Of a stretch of DNA of 9,772 nucleotides, positions 1 to 7,033 are shown piece by piece; position 1 is the first letter of the stretch, and each line of letters opens with the position of its first letter. The DNA comes from JANOXC01 sp031418215 (lineage in GTDB: Bacteria > Bacteroidota > Bacteroidia > AKYH767-A > OLB10), in NCBI GenBank assembly GCA_031418215.1, contig JANOXC010000050.1, forward strand, positions 1 to 9,772, read 5' to 3'. A program made the translations under genes and the position numbers. The notes under the pieces are model-generated. The model saw nothing but the letters and a program-made list of their open reading frames with translations, was not told where the DNA came from and did not search any database.

Positions 1-40
1 CATTTACTGACTTAATTTTACAATATTAAGTCAGTAAATG
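1..40. repeat. Perfect 16-bp inverted repeat (hairpin) at the left edge
   Basis: Bases 1-16 (catttactgacttaat) and 25-40 (attaagtcagtaaatg) are exact reverse complements around an 8-base loop. The stem has only four G/C pairs and no adjoining T-tract, so it is a poor classical terminator. It could be a weak bidirectional terminator for a gene to the left, an operator for a dimeric regulator, or the end of an element cut by the window edge. The structure is certain; its role is not. Confidence 0.75.
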
Positions 41-261
41 ATAAGTTCATATTAATAACAAAATTGTTGCATTAGAAACTTGATCCGAAGTATCATAAAA
101 TGTTAAACTATTTCATTTACTAATTAATGGCTATTTCATTCAAATATAATGCAATACTCAAGGAGCACGTTTTTAAATTAAGACAAGTTATTCATAGGAT
201 TTGTCAACTATATCTTACCCTTGAGGAAAGCATCTTTTTAATAGGCCAAAATAATTCTTCA
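41..261. other. AT-rich intergenic stretch without a recognisable gene
   Basis: Together with the flanking hairpin and promoter, this makes a gap of 336 bases before the first gene. I find no credible coding frame, tRNA-like fold or long repeat. A 7-base complementary pair (157-163 and 219-225) is 55 bases apart and may be chance. It most likely holds the far-upstream region of the cytochrome gene and the end of whatever lies to the left. Confidence 0.6.
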
Positions 262-292
262 TTTGGATAATTAGTAATTTGTATTAGTTTTG
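262..292 (+). promoter_or_regulatory. Bacteroidota-type sigma-A promoter for the cytochrome gene
   Basis: TTTG at 262-265 and TAGTTTTG at 285-292 match the known Bacteroidota -33 (TTTG) and -7 (TAnnTTTG) elements exactly, with a 19-base spacer. The predicted transcription start is about 298-300, leaving a leader of roughly 37 bases before the ATG at 337. The match and spacing are seen in the sequence; the activity and start site are inferred. Confidence 0.6.
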
Positions 293-336
293 TTTACCAC
301 ATTTTCTGAAATATTAACCAACCAAAAAAACGAATC

Positions 337-1296
337 ATGAAAAAAATTCTTAAATTCTTACTTGTCATTATTGGGATTGTCCTTGTGATTGCAATAATGG
401 GTTTTGCATTTATAGAGATAAGAGGTATTCCCTCTTATGAAACAGTTAAATTGGATGTTAAAGTAGATGCTACACCGGAACGTATAGAGCGAGGTAAGAA
501 ACTGGCACTTTTGCTTTGTGCTAATTGTCACATGGATGAAGCCACGGGTAAGCTTACAGGTCGTCAAATGATTGATGCGCCAAAGGAATTTGGAATTCTC
601 TATTCTCAGAATATCACGCAAGATAAAAAATATGGAATAGGTGATTGGGCCGATGGCGAATTACTTTACCTGTTGCGCACCGGTATTAAAAGAGATGGTA
701 AATATGCCCCGCCATGGATGGCTAAGTTGCCACATATGGCTGATGAAGACATCAATTCTATCATTGCATTCCTTCGATCAGATGAGTCACTTGTTGCTGC
801 TTCGGTAACACCTGATTTCCCATGCGAGCCTTCTTTTCTTAGTAAGTTCCTATGCACAGTGGCATTTAAACCTATGAAAATGCCTGATCATAAAATTGAA
901 ATGCCTGACACCAACAACGCAGTGGCATTGGGGAAATACCTGGTTTTCGGACTCGATTGCTTCAGTTGTCATTCGGCAGATTTTAAAACGAATGATTTTG
1001 AGCAGCCTGATAAGAGCGTTGGATTTATGGGTGGAGGAAATAAGCCTTTGAACAAAGAGGGGAAAGTTATGATGACACAAAACCTTACACCTGATCCCGA
1101 AACAGGAATTGGCAGATGGTCAGAAGATCGGTTTGTTGATGCATTAAAGTATGGTAAAATGGTTGATCAACCTGCTTTACGCTATCCGATGATGCCATTT
1201 GTTTATTTATCAGATCGGGAGGCGAAAGCTATCTATGCGTATTTGCAGACTGTTCCTCCTATAGTTAATAAAGCACCTCGTTCACCTTTTGACTAA
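337..1296 (+). CDS. Membrane-anchored diheme cytochrome c
   Basis: A 319-residue electron-transfer protein of the inner membrane facing the periplasm. Residues about 5-27 form one hydrophobic segment after MKK, either an uncleaved anchor or a long signal. Two c-type haem sites follow: CANCH at 61-65 and CFSCH at 208-212. Each haem domain ends in a typical pattern with a likely axial methionine: PPWM (Met128) before DEDINSIIAFL, and PMMP (Met285/286) before DREAKAIYAYL. The two halves look like duplicated class I cytochrome c domains, as in the cytochrome subunits of periplasmic dehydrogenases. Cys163 and Cys173 between them are not haem-binding and could form a disulfide. No dehydrogenase or oxidase partner lies in the window, so the electron donor and acceptor are unknown. 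The ATG at 337 has an A-rich leader and a promoter close upstream. Its end is 9 bases from the end of the converging broken gene. Confidence 0.9.
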   Translation: MKKILKFLLVIIGIVLVIAIMGFAFIEIRGIPSYETVKLDVKVDATPERIERGKKLALLLCANCHMDEATGKLTGRQMIDAPKEFGILYSQNITQDKKYGIGDWADGELLYLLRTGIKRDGKYAPPWMAKLPHMADEDINSIIAFLRSDESLVAASVTPDFPCEPSFLSKFLCTVAFKPMKMPDHKIEMPDTNNAVALGKYLVFGLDCFSCHSADFKTNDFEQPDKSVGFMGGGNKPLNKEGKVMMTQNLTPDPETGIGRWSEDRFVDALKYGKMVDQPALRYPMMPFVYLSDREAKAIYAYLQTVPPIVNKAPRSPFD

Positions 1297-1305
1297 GTCG
1301 AATGA

Positions 1306-1866
1306 TTAATTAGTTTTTGGCCAAATAGTAAAATAATGTATCATAAGTGAAACTGTTTTCAAGAACAGCAATACTAATGCAATGTGATATACTAATGCAA
1401 GCAGCCACCAAAGCATAAAATATATATAATCGATTATTGAATTGCCTTTTTTTTGGGAAGGTTCAATTTGCTGTCTTATCTCACCAACTGTTTTGTTCAA
1501 AAGCATTTCATCATACAAGGAGGCATGATAAAGATTTGTAGCGCTTTTACGTCCTCTTAAAAATGCATTTAATAGTGCACGAGGAAATAGAAACATGCCT
1601 GTCAGGAAGGAACCAAGATTCAACAACCTTGCTACGTAATATTTTCCACATCCGGATGCAATTTCCTATCCGCTTATCTCCGTTTCACCTTTGTAGTTGG
1701 CGTTATATTCAGTGACAAGGTGATAAATGTCATGAAATTTTACAGCATCAACCCTGTCTTTTATATTGGGTAATGGAATATATATAATTCCGAGTTTAAT
1801 TTTAAACCACTTTAAATCATAACCACCGTTTTTAAAATATAGTGTTACTAATCTTTTAACCTGAAT
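1306..1866 (-). pseudogene. Coq4-like protein gene broken by an in-frame amber stop
   Basis: Reading the minus strand from about 1866 gives one continuous protein-like frame interrupted by a single TAG at 1668-1666. The upstream part contains HDIYHLVTEYNANYKGE, an exact HDxxHx11E pattern, which is the zinc-binding motif described for Coq4. After the stop the same frame continues EIASGCGKYYVARLLNLGSF, then an RGRKSATNLYH segment, LLNKTVGEIRQQ, and a hydrophobic C-terminus (about WWLLALVYHIALVLLFL) to TAA at 1306. The context suggests Trp (TGG) was the original codon, giving EISGWEIASGCGKY. No ATG, GTG or TTG start lies upstream of the stop; ATT at 1866-1864 is the best remnant. A 106-residue piece from TTG at 1626 remains open but lacks the metal site. 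TAG ends three intact genes in this window, so recoding is unlikely. Coq4 organises ubiquinone synthesis, yet Bacteroidota usually use menaquinone, so the original role is uncertain. A sequencing error at one base is the main alternative. Confidence 0.7.
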
Positions 1867-2636
1867 GAAAAACCAAAAGAGATATAAGAATAGCGGGAGT
1901 TTTCGTTCAGCCCTATGCCACCTGAAACATCAATTAATATATTGTTGCGTAATAAATAGTTTACACCACCGTCGAAACGATGATCAGCTATTGATTTTTG
2001 GGGAGCAAATCCATATAATTCTATATAGGAGCCAAACTTATCAGTAATTGCGTATCCTGTTGTAACTGTATAAATAAATGACGGTTCAGCTGATTCGCCA
2101 TCCCATTCAGCTCCCAAGTTGTATCCAAATGTGAATTTCTCAGATAGCGTATGCTGCATAGTGAAACGGAACGCCGGTGCAAAATAACTTGCTTTAAATT
2201 CTTCAGATGCAAGTTTTGGTAAGGAGAGATAACCAATAAACGAGGTAATTGGCAAAAGCCCTTTTTCACTGCAAATGTTTTCTTTGAATCGGAGCGTAAC
2301 CGGAGTAAGACCTGAATAGTTTTCGTCAGATTTAATACTACTAAATTCTGTTATTACGCCAATTTCAAAATGATCATTTAAGCCGAACTTGGATAAGATT
2401 GAAGGAATATAGTAGGTGTTGGTATTGTTTTTCGCTTTTTCAAAAGTAAAACCATTCTCCATTTGAAAATGATTTTTGGGAACTGTAAATGGCGTTTCGG
2501 TTTGATCGGGCCTGTCTGTTTGTATTGGTCCAGGCTCTTGCCCGTATATTTGACTGTTACAAGTGATGATCAGAATAACCATTAGAATGGAAAGACATTT
2601 TAAGAAAAAACGGTTGCGAAAAATAATTATTATCAT
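1848..2636 (-). CDS. Outer-membrane beta-barrel 'transporter' protein (PF13557-like)
   Basis: A 262-residue protein predicted to be exported and inserted in the outer membrane. Residues about 5-32 form a signal peptide with a likely signal peptidase I site near IYG-Q. The mature start, PIQTDRPDQTETPFTVPKN, followed by FQMENGF, is the hallmark opening of the PF13557 group (named after a phenol-degradation protein, often annotated simply as 'transporter' in Bacteroidota). The remainder alternates short amphipathic strands with turns and ends in an aromatic/hydrophobic strand, SFGFSFRLKD, as expected for a complete barrel. A substrate cannot be named. It starts 6 bases after the cbpM stop, so it is very likely cotranscribed with cbpA-cbpM. 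The last few codons overlap the degraded 5' end of the Coq4-like gene in another frame. An internal start at Met19 is possible but would shorten the signal peptide. Confidence 0.75.
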   Translation of the reverse strand: MIIIIFRNRFFLKCLSILMVILIITCNSQIYGQEPGPIQTDRPDQTETPFTVPKNHFQMENGFTFEKAKNNTNTYYIPSILSKFGLNDHFEIGVITEFSSIKSDENYSGLTPVTLRFKENICSEKGLLPITSFIGYLSLPKLASEEFKASYFAPAFRFTMQHTLSEKFTFGYNLGAEWDGESAEPSFIYTVTTGYAITDKFGSYIELYGFAPQKSIADHRFDGGVNYLLRNNILIDVSGGIGLNENSRYSYISFGFSFRLKD

Positions 2637-2642
2637 ATGTTA

Positions 2643-2939
2643 TTATAAATCTTCGTAAATCCTTAAACGATTTTTCAAAATTGCAATTTCTTTTTGTAAT
2701 ATTTGTTGTTGATTTAGCAAATAAGTTATAGTTTCAATACCTTCCATGTTAATATCAAGCTCAAAATGAAGAGTGATGATTTTTTCCAATTCAGCAAGAG
2801 TGTCAGCCGGAATAAAAGCAATATTATCAACGGTTTTAATTTCTATAAATCCTTTTTGTTGTAGATTATAAATGAATGCAGTATCAATTTGATTATTCAT
2901 GCAAAAAACTTCTACGGATATTAATTCTTGCGTTGTCAT
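2643..2939 (-). CDS. cbpM: Chaperone modulator CbpM, MerR-like
   Basis: A 98-residue cytoplasmic protein of the CbpM family. In Escherichia coli CbpM binds the J-domain of CbpA and inhibits its co-chaperone and DNA-binding activity. The N-terminal half resembles a MerR-type winged helix: an early segment ISVEVFCMNNQIDTAFIYNL, then QQKGFIEI, then FIPADTLAELEKIITLHFELDINMEGI. The C-terminal part, about residues 72-98, is a charged helix with leucine/isoleucine spacing (LLNQQQILQKEIAILKNRL), likely a dimerisation coiled coil. Length fits the family (about 100 residues). It follows cbpA with a 12-base gap, the usual cbpA-cbpM order, which strongly supports the assignment. The leader has no Shine-Dalgarno sequence. 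Confidence 0.85.
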   Translation of the reverse strand: MTTQELISVEVFCMNNQIDTAFIYNLQQKGFIEIKTVDNIAFIPADTLAELEKIITLHFELDINMEGIETITYLLNQQQILQKEIAILKNRLRIYEDL

Positions 2940-2951
2940 TGGTGAAATGTG

Positions 2952-3830
2952 TTATTTTAATTTAGATAATTGAACAAAAAGTTCTTTTTGTTTATCATTA
3001 AGATTGGTGGGGAGTTTTACATTATAGGTTATAAATAGATCGCCAAAATGCCCTTCTCTTTTATAAACCGGAAACCCTTTCCCTTTCAGTTTTACTTTTG
3101 TTCCGTTTTGTGTTTCAGGATTGATTTTAAGTTTAACTTTTCCATCCAAAGTATCAAGAATCAAATCACCTCCTAAAACGGCAGTGTATAAATCTATTTC
3201 AGCAGTTGTATAAATGTCATTATCCAGTCTTTTAAACGTTGCATTATTGGCAATTGAAAAAGTAATATATAAGTCGCCGTGAGGTCCACCATTCATTCCT
3301 GCACCACCATGTCCGGATATCTTGATGGTTTGTCCGTTTTCAATTCCTGCAGGGATCGTTATCCTGATTTTATTACCGTTTAATGTTAATGTTTGTTGAT
3401 GAGTTTGCATTGCATCATGCAGTGTTAATTGCAGTTCAGCTCTCAGGTCCTGGCCACGGTACTTAATATGCCTGCTTCCTCCTGTGGAACTACCAAACAT
3501 TGATTCAAAAAAGTCAGAGAAATCTCCACCATAACTTTCTCCTCCGAAAGTCTGGCTACTACCGGATTGCTGTCTTGATTTTTTCGCTTTCCCAAACTCT
3601 TCAGCATGCTTCCAGTCTTTACCGTACTCATCATATTTTTTTCGCTTTTCGGGATCGCTCAACACTTCATTGGCTTCATTGATTTCCTGGAATTTCTTTT
3701 GCGCATCCTTATCATTGGGATTAACATCTGGATGCAGTTTGCGTGCAAGTGTCCGGTAGGCCTTTTTAATGTCATCGGAAGATGCATTTTTCTGCAATCC
3801 TAAAATAGCGTAATAATCTTTGTATTCCAT
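2952..3830 (-). CDS. cbpA: DnaJ-class co-chaperone CbpA (type II, no zinc finger)
   Basis: A 292-residue J-domain protein that would deliver clients to DnaK and stimulate its ATPase. The J-domain spans residues about 4-70, opening DYYAILGL, with the catalytic HPD at 33-35 and the YDEYG end at 66-70. A glycine/serine/phenylalanine-rich linker follows (about 86-118, with FSDFFESMFG). Two client-binding C-terminal domains come next: CTD I about 124-205, with the IPAGIENGQTIKISGHG stretch, and CTD II about 206-275, with INPETQNGTKVKLKGKGFP. There are no CxxCxGxG zinc repeats, so it is CbpA-like rather than classical DnaJ. Length is close to E. coli CbpA (306). The short unpaired client-binding architecture plus adjacent cbpM make the call firm. 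It is first in the leftward gene set. I see no CIRCE element and no convincing promoter in the 130 bases upstream. Confidence 0.93.
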   Translation of the reverse strand: MEYKDYYAILGLQKNASSDDIKKAYRTLARKLHPDVNPNDKDAQKKFQEINEANEVLSDPEKRKKYDEYGKDWKHAEEFGKAKKSRQQSGSSQTFGGESYGGDFSDFFESMFGSSTGGSRHIKYRGQDLRAELQLTLHDAMQTHQQTLTLNGNKIRITIPAGIENGQTIKISGHGGAGMNGGPHGDLYITFSIANNATFKRLDNDIYTTAEIDLYTAVLGGDLILDTLDGKVKLKINPETQNGTKVKLKGKGFPVYKREGHFGDLFITYNVKLPTNLNDKQKELFVQLSKLK

Positions 3831-3976
3831 TCTTTGTTGAATCTGCTTCTGATAAAAGTAGGTAAAAAGTTGACAATTGTGGGTTTAGAGTTTAAGGAAT
3901 AAAAAATATTATACAAGGAGTATATAAAATATCGAAAGACGATTCGGCTAAGATAAATGCAATTATTTTTTATTTT

Positions 3977-4028
3977 ATTGCCAATTGCCAATTGCCAATT
4001 GCCAATTGCCTACTGCCTACTGCCGCTG
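3977..4028. repeat. Tandem heptamer array (GCCAATT/GCCTACT)
   Basis: Four exact copies of GCCAATT (3980-4007) are followed by two copies of GCCTACT (4008-4021) and a degenerate unit GCCGCTG (4022-4028), all in 7-base register. It lies between the cbpA start and the stop of the DUF1905 gene, 16 bases beyond that stop. Short arrays like this are common between genes in Bacteroidota as I recall; their function is unknown. They create spurious open frames rich in Ala-Asn-Cys-Gln-Leu-Pro, which should not be annotated as genes. Confidence 0.9.
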
Positions 4029-4044
4029 CCACAAACTCCCTGTT

Positions 4045-4554
4045 CTAAAAATCCATCTTCTTCAACGATCGCAGCATCTCTGCATAATTCTGACCTCGCG
4101 AAAGCGCATTCAGGCATTGTGCAATTCTTTTGGTTTTTGTGGCATCTGTTTTTGCACTGTCAATCCAATTGGAAAAATACCGCTGATGAGATTTCGACAG
4201 TTTATTGAAATAGTCTTTTGCTTTTTCATCATCTTCCATGCATTCCATTAAAACAGTATTTATTTTAATCTCGCTGTTGTCAACTGTCAATTGTACGTTG
4301 AGCATTGCACCATGACGTTTGCCAAGTTTCTTACGAATCTCAGCTTTCAAGGTCAGTATAAATTCTCCACCACCCATTGGCATCAAAGCCATCCCTTTTA
4401 TTGCAGTTTGATCGAGTTTACCTTTAACCCGGAAAGATTTTTTATTACCCGGTTTTAATTGCAGTGCAATATCAGCAGGTACGACAATATAGGTCCAACC
4501 GGTTTTTTCACCATTGGATCCGAATTTGAGAATTGTTGTATTGAACTGTATCAT
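4045..4554 (-). CDS. DUF1905 and YdeI/OmpD-associated domain protein
   Basis: A 169-residue soluble protein with no signal peptide or membrane segment. The N-terminal domain (about 2-98) matches the DUF1905 pattern: short beta strands opening IQFNTTILKF, a GWTYIVVPADIA stretch, FRVKGKLD, and MGGGEFILTLKAEIRKKLGKR. It forms a small barrel in that family. The C-terminal part (about 112-167) is helical and resembles the YdeI/OmpD-associated ('bacteriocin protection') domain, with AKDYFNKLSKSHQRYFSNWI, then AKTDATKTKRIAQCLNAL and a terminal SLKKMDF. This two-domain arrangement is common in Bacteroidota; no biochemical activity is established that I can cite. It stands alone, between two heptamer repeat arrays, in the same direction as porZ upstream and cbpA downstream. 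The ATG at 4554 is the first in frame. Confidence 0.8.
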   Translation of the reverse strand: MIQFNTTILKFGSNGEKTGWTYIVVPADIALQLKPGNKKSFRVKGKLDQTAIKGMALMPMGGGEFILTLKAEIRKKLGKRHGAMLNVQLTVDNSEIKINTVLMECMEDDEKAKDYFNKLSKSHQRYFSNWIDSAKTDATKTKRIAQCLNALSRGQNYAEMLRSLKKMDF

Positions 4555-4588
4555 TTCCGAAAAGTAAAATTATGAAAGTAGATGATAG

Positions 4589-4616
4589 AGCCAAGCGTTA
4601 ACAGCCAAGAACCAAG
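4589..4616. repeat. Short heptamer-period repeat (AGCCAAG units)
   Basis: AGCCAAG occurs at 4589-4595 and 4603-4609, and AACCAAG at 4610-4616, all in one 7-base register. The unit at 4596-4602 (cgttaac) is degenerate. It sits just upstream of the DUF1905 start. It shares the GCCAA core with the array on the other side of that gene. Confidence 0.65.
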
Positions 4617-4645
4617 AAATGGCTACCCGGAAAGACAGAATACCT

Positions 4646-4692
4646 ATTCGCAAATTCGGATAAATTCGTATTCGTTGAGGTTAATACGGAAT
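4646..4692 (-). terminator. ATTCG-rich repeat with a hairpin just after porZ; possible terminator
   Basis: ATTCG occurs four times (4646, 4654, 4664, 4670). Bases 4664-4672 (ATTCGTATT) can pair with 4683-4692 (AATACGGAAT) with one bulged G around a 10-base loop. The hairpin begins two bases beyond the porZ stop codon on the minus strand, a natural place for a terminator. However, the stem is weak and no T-tract follows, so it may only be a 3' end structure or a dispersed repeat. Confidence 0.35.
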
Positions 4693-4693
4693 A

Positions 4694-7033
4694 TTATTTT
4701 ACAAATAGTAACTTCGTCACACAAGAGTTTTCACCGGCATCATCAGATGCAAAAACAAGATAAACACCTGTATATACTTTTTCACCTTTTAAATTTTGTC
4801 CGTTCCAGATGGCTTGCCCACCTAATGCCGTTCCTTCATAAACAAGACTGCCGCTAATGTCAGTGATTTTTATTTTAGCATTGTTCATTAAACCTCTCAC
4901 TGCAATGGCACCATTGTAACCCGGACGAACAGGATTAGGATACACCAATACATTTTCGCATGCATCAGTTCCTTCAATGGCATCACTTTGATAAGAGATC
5001 ATACCTTTATCGGTACCAATAAACACTTCTCCGGTTTGCGGGTCGATGTTAATACAGGAGATGTTATTGGAAAAGATCGGGCTGTTTTCAGCAGTAAAAT
5101 GATGGATCTCTGTTTGTCCGTCTGATGATAATAAATAAACACCGGAATTTGCAGTCCCCAGCCATTTGCGATTCGCACCATCTACAGCAATTGCAGTTAC
5201 TGTTTCCAACTCCAATAAATATTGGTAACTATTATCCTGCTTTATTAATATTTGTTGAGGTGTAACATCACCATCAAATGCTGATGAAGGGGAGTAGATG
5301 ATTTGTGGACCTTTATCTGTTCCAACCCATATCTGACCGTCAAGATCCACTGCCATGCAACGTGGAGTGGAAGCGGCAGGAAGGTCAATAAATTTTTTCC
5401 TGTCATCATTGGTATTGTCAATTGTTCCTGCATCATCAAAAACAAGTAGCCCAATTGTTTTAGCACCGCCTCCACCAAAAAAATTGACCCATTTAAAATT
5501 ATTTTGATCAATTAATATATATCCGGCAAATGGATTGCCAATTCCCAAACCAGACATGTTAAATATCCGCCATGTATTGTCATTTTTTAAAACATGAATA
5601 ACATCCCGTACACCGGAATTAACCACCCATAAATTTCCCGACTCATCATGTGCAATACCATGAATAATTGTTTGTGTTTCATTTCCTACAGCAGGCAGCA
5701 GTGTACTGTTGTTTTTGGAATAATAAGTAAATGCATTGTTGTTAAAATCAAGCATTCCGCTTGTTACCGATGCCACCCTGATATGTTCAGATTCACCAGG
5801 AACAATGGCGATGTTCATATTGGAGAAAAAATTATTGGCAGCCATCGATGGTGAATTTGTTTTATTCCATGATTTCCATTCACCATTTGTAAATAGGGAA
5901 AATCCATCAATTGGATACTCCTGTGGATTCCATGTTGTGGATCGCGGACCATGTGCCACCCAAATTCTTCCATTTTGAATTGCGATGTCGGCAGTATAAG
6001 AAGAGTAGGGGCCACGTGGTGTTATCACCGTTTTCGATCCGTTATTGTCAATCTTCACAAGTCCTTTTCCACGGTCAGCTATCCAAATAACACCATTACT
6101 TTCCTTGGCAGCATCACGCATCTGCACATCTGAATAAGTAGTATTGTCAAAATACTCTGTTCGTTGCAATAAGGAATTAAATATGCTGGTTGAAATATCA
6201 TTGACCACTATTAATTCATTATTCAGCTCTTTAATGGAACGTCGTTTAGGCCATGACGGTAATTCAGGTTGGATCACCTGACTCCAAATGCCATTGTTAT
6301 TTAACCACAACTCATCCGACGACGTATTTACTGCATCAGGTTTGGCAAAGTTCACATAGGTTTTTCCATCAAAAGATTGAATGATGTTATAATCACCGGC
6401 ATTCCCAGGATTGCTTAAACTAACCGACCAGCTATTGTAATCGGCAAGGTTGGCGCCTGAAGCGAGTGCACTGAAGACAGCGCTGTCAGTTGCTGCATAT
6501 ATATTAATATCATCAATCGTAATGTCAAGTACATCAATGTTAGAACCGTTCGCCCCGATATAATAAGTGTCTTTCACTTCCTGACGTTGAACATCCAGCA
6601 CTACGATTCCAAATCCACAGGCCAGGAATGCCAGTTTGCCTTTTATATATATGCTGTTGATGTTTTTATTTCCGGTAATATTTTTCTCTTTAATAAAAGG
6701 AAGATTATAAACAGTGCCGTCATTGTAAAGAAAATCAATATTGGCATCGCTGTAAGAGATAATTAGCACTTGGTAATCGGAACAGTAGGCAATAGCGGTG
6801 ATGCCAAAATCATTAAGCCCGGTAAGTTTCGTAAAGCGTTCAATGCTGGCATCTTCTTTAACATAGGCAAACAAAGCATCTTCCGTTGCACAATAGACTT
6901 TAGTGCCGGCATCAGCCACTTCTTTGCCCCTGTTGTATGGCAAATGTTCCCTCCATTGGCCAATAGATTGCGTTTGTGCCGCTGAAGGCAGGGTAATCAG
7001 CAAAATCATTAAAATGCGTAAAAGCTGTTTCAT
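4694..7033 (-). CDS. porZ: PorZ-like type IX secretion surface protein
   Basis: A 779-residue exported protein resembling PorZ, part of the T9SS attachment complex. In Porphyromonas gingivalis it sits on the cell surface with the sortase PorU and helps deliver anionic lipopolysaccharide for anchoring cargo. Length is close to that PorZ (776). A signal peptide occupies residues 1 to about 21 (LLRILMILLITLPSAAQ). The mature opening, SIGQWREHLPYNRGKEVA, is typical of the family. The body is a series of beta-propeller blades, visible as repeats such as IWVADRGKGLVKI, LWVVNSGV, IWVGTDKGPQIIY, KWLGTANSGVYLL and VFIGTDKGMISY, in keeping with two propellers. Residues about 691-779 form a T9SS type A sorting domain: VYPNPV, KITDISGSLVYEG, WNGQNLKG and a final TKLLFVK. 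The longer frame starts at GTG 7048, but ATG 7033 places the signal peptide at the N-terminus and is preferred. It is divergent from aspS. Other propeller proteins with sorting domains are the alternative. Confidence 0.85.
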   Translation of the reverse strand: MKQLLRILMILLITLPSAAQTQSIGQWREHLPYNRGKEVADAGTKVYCATEDALFAYVKEDASIERFTKLTGLNDFGITAIAYCSDYQVLIISYSDANIDFLYNDGTVYNLPFIKEKNITGNKNINSIYIKGKLAFLACGFGIVVLDVQRQEVKDTYYIGANGSNIDVLDITIDDINIYAATDSAVFSALASGANLADYNSWSVSLSNPGNAGDYNIIQSFDGKTYVNFAKPDAVNTSSDELWLNNNGIWSQVIQPELPSWPKRRSIKELNNELIVVNDISTSIFNSLLQRTEYFDNTTYSDVQMRDAAKESNGVIWIADRGKGLVKIDNNGSKTVITPRGPYSSYTADIAIQNGRIWVAHGPRSTTWNPQEYPIDGFSLFTNGEWKSWNKTNSPSMAANNFFSNMNIAIVPGESEHIRVASVTSGMLDFNNNAFTYYSKNNSTLLPAVGNETQTIIHGIAHDESGNLWVVNSGVRDVIHVLKNDNTWRIFNMSGLGIGNPFAGYILIDQNNFKWVNFFGGGGAKTIGLLVFDDAGTIDNTNDDRKKFIDLPAASTPRCMAVDLDGQIWVGTDKGPQIIYSPSSAFDGDVTPQQILIKQDNSYQYLLELETVTAIAVDGANRKWLGTANSGVYLLSSDGQTEIHHFTAENSPIFSNNISCINIDPQTGEVFIGTDKGMISYQSDAIEGTDACENVLVYPNPVRPGYNGAIAVRGLMNNAKIKITDISGSLVYEGTALGGQAIWNGQNLKGEKVYTGVYLVFASDDAGENSCVTKLLFVK

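Noticed and set aside
157..225. CTCAAGG/CCTTGAG inverted pair upstream of the cytochrome gene
   Set aside because: Only 7 bases with a 55-base gap in AT-rich DNA, well within chance.
1306..1626. A stand-alone 106-residue membrane protein starting at TTG 1626
   Set aside because: The same frame continues upstream as protein-like sequence to a single TAG and beyond, including a metal-binding motif, so this is the tail of a broken larger gene.
1666..1668. Amber codon recoding (pyrrolysine or suppressor tRNA)
   Set aside because: TAG ends the barrel gene, the DUF1905 gene and aspS in this same window, so it is an ordinary stop here; Trp replacement fits the context better.
3831..3960. Promoter or CIRCE heat-shock operator upstream of cbpA
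   Set aside because: No CIRCE repeat is present. The best -7 candidate (TACTTTTA, minus strand, 3853-3860) misses one base and has no TTTG at the right distance.
3980..4028. CRISPR array
   Set aside because: The units are 7 bases with no spacers, and there are no cas genes.
3957..4251. Two overlapping plus-strand open frames rich in Ala-Asn-Cys-Gln-Leu-Pro
   Set aside because: They are translations of the GCCAATT/GCCTACT heptamer array and then of the antisense of the DUF1905 gene.
4582..4857. A 91-residue plus-strand open frame
   Set aside because: It crosses repeats and then lies antisense to the PorZ sorting domain; the composition is not protein-like.
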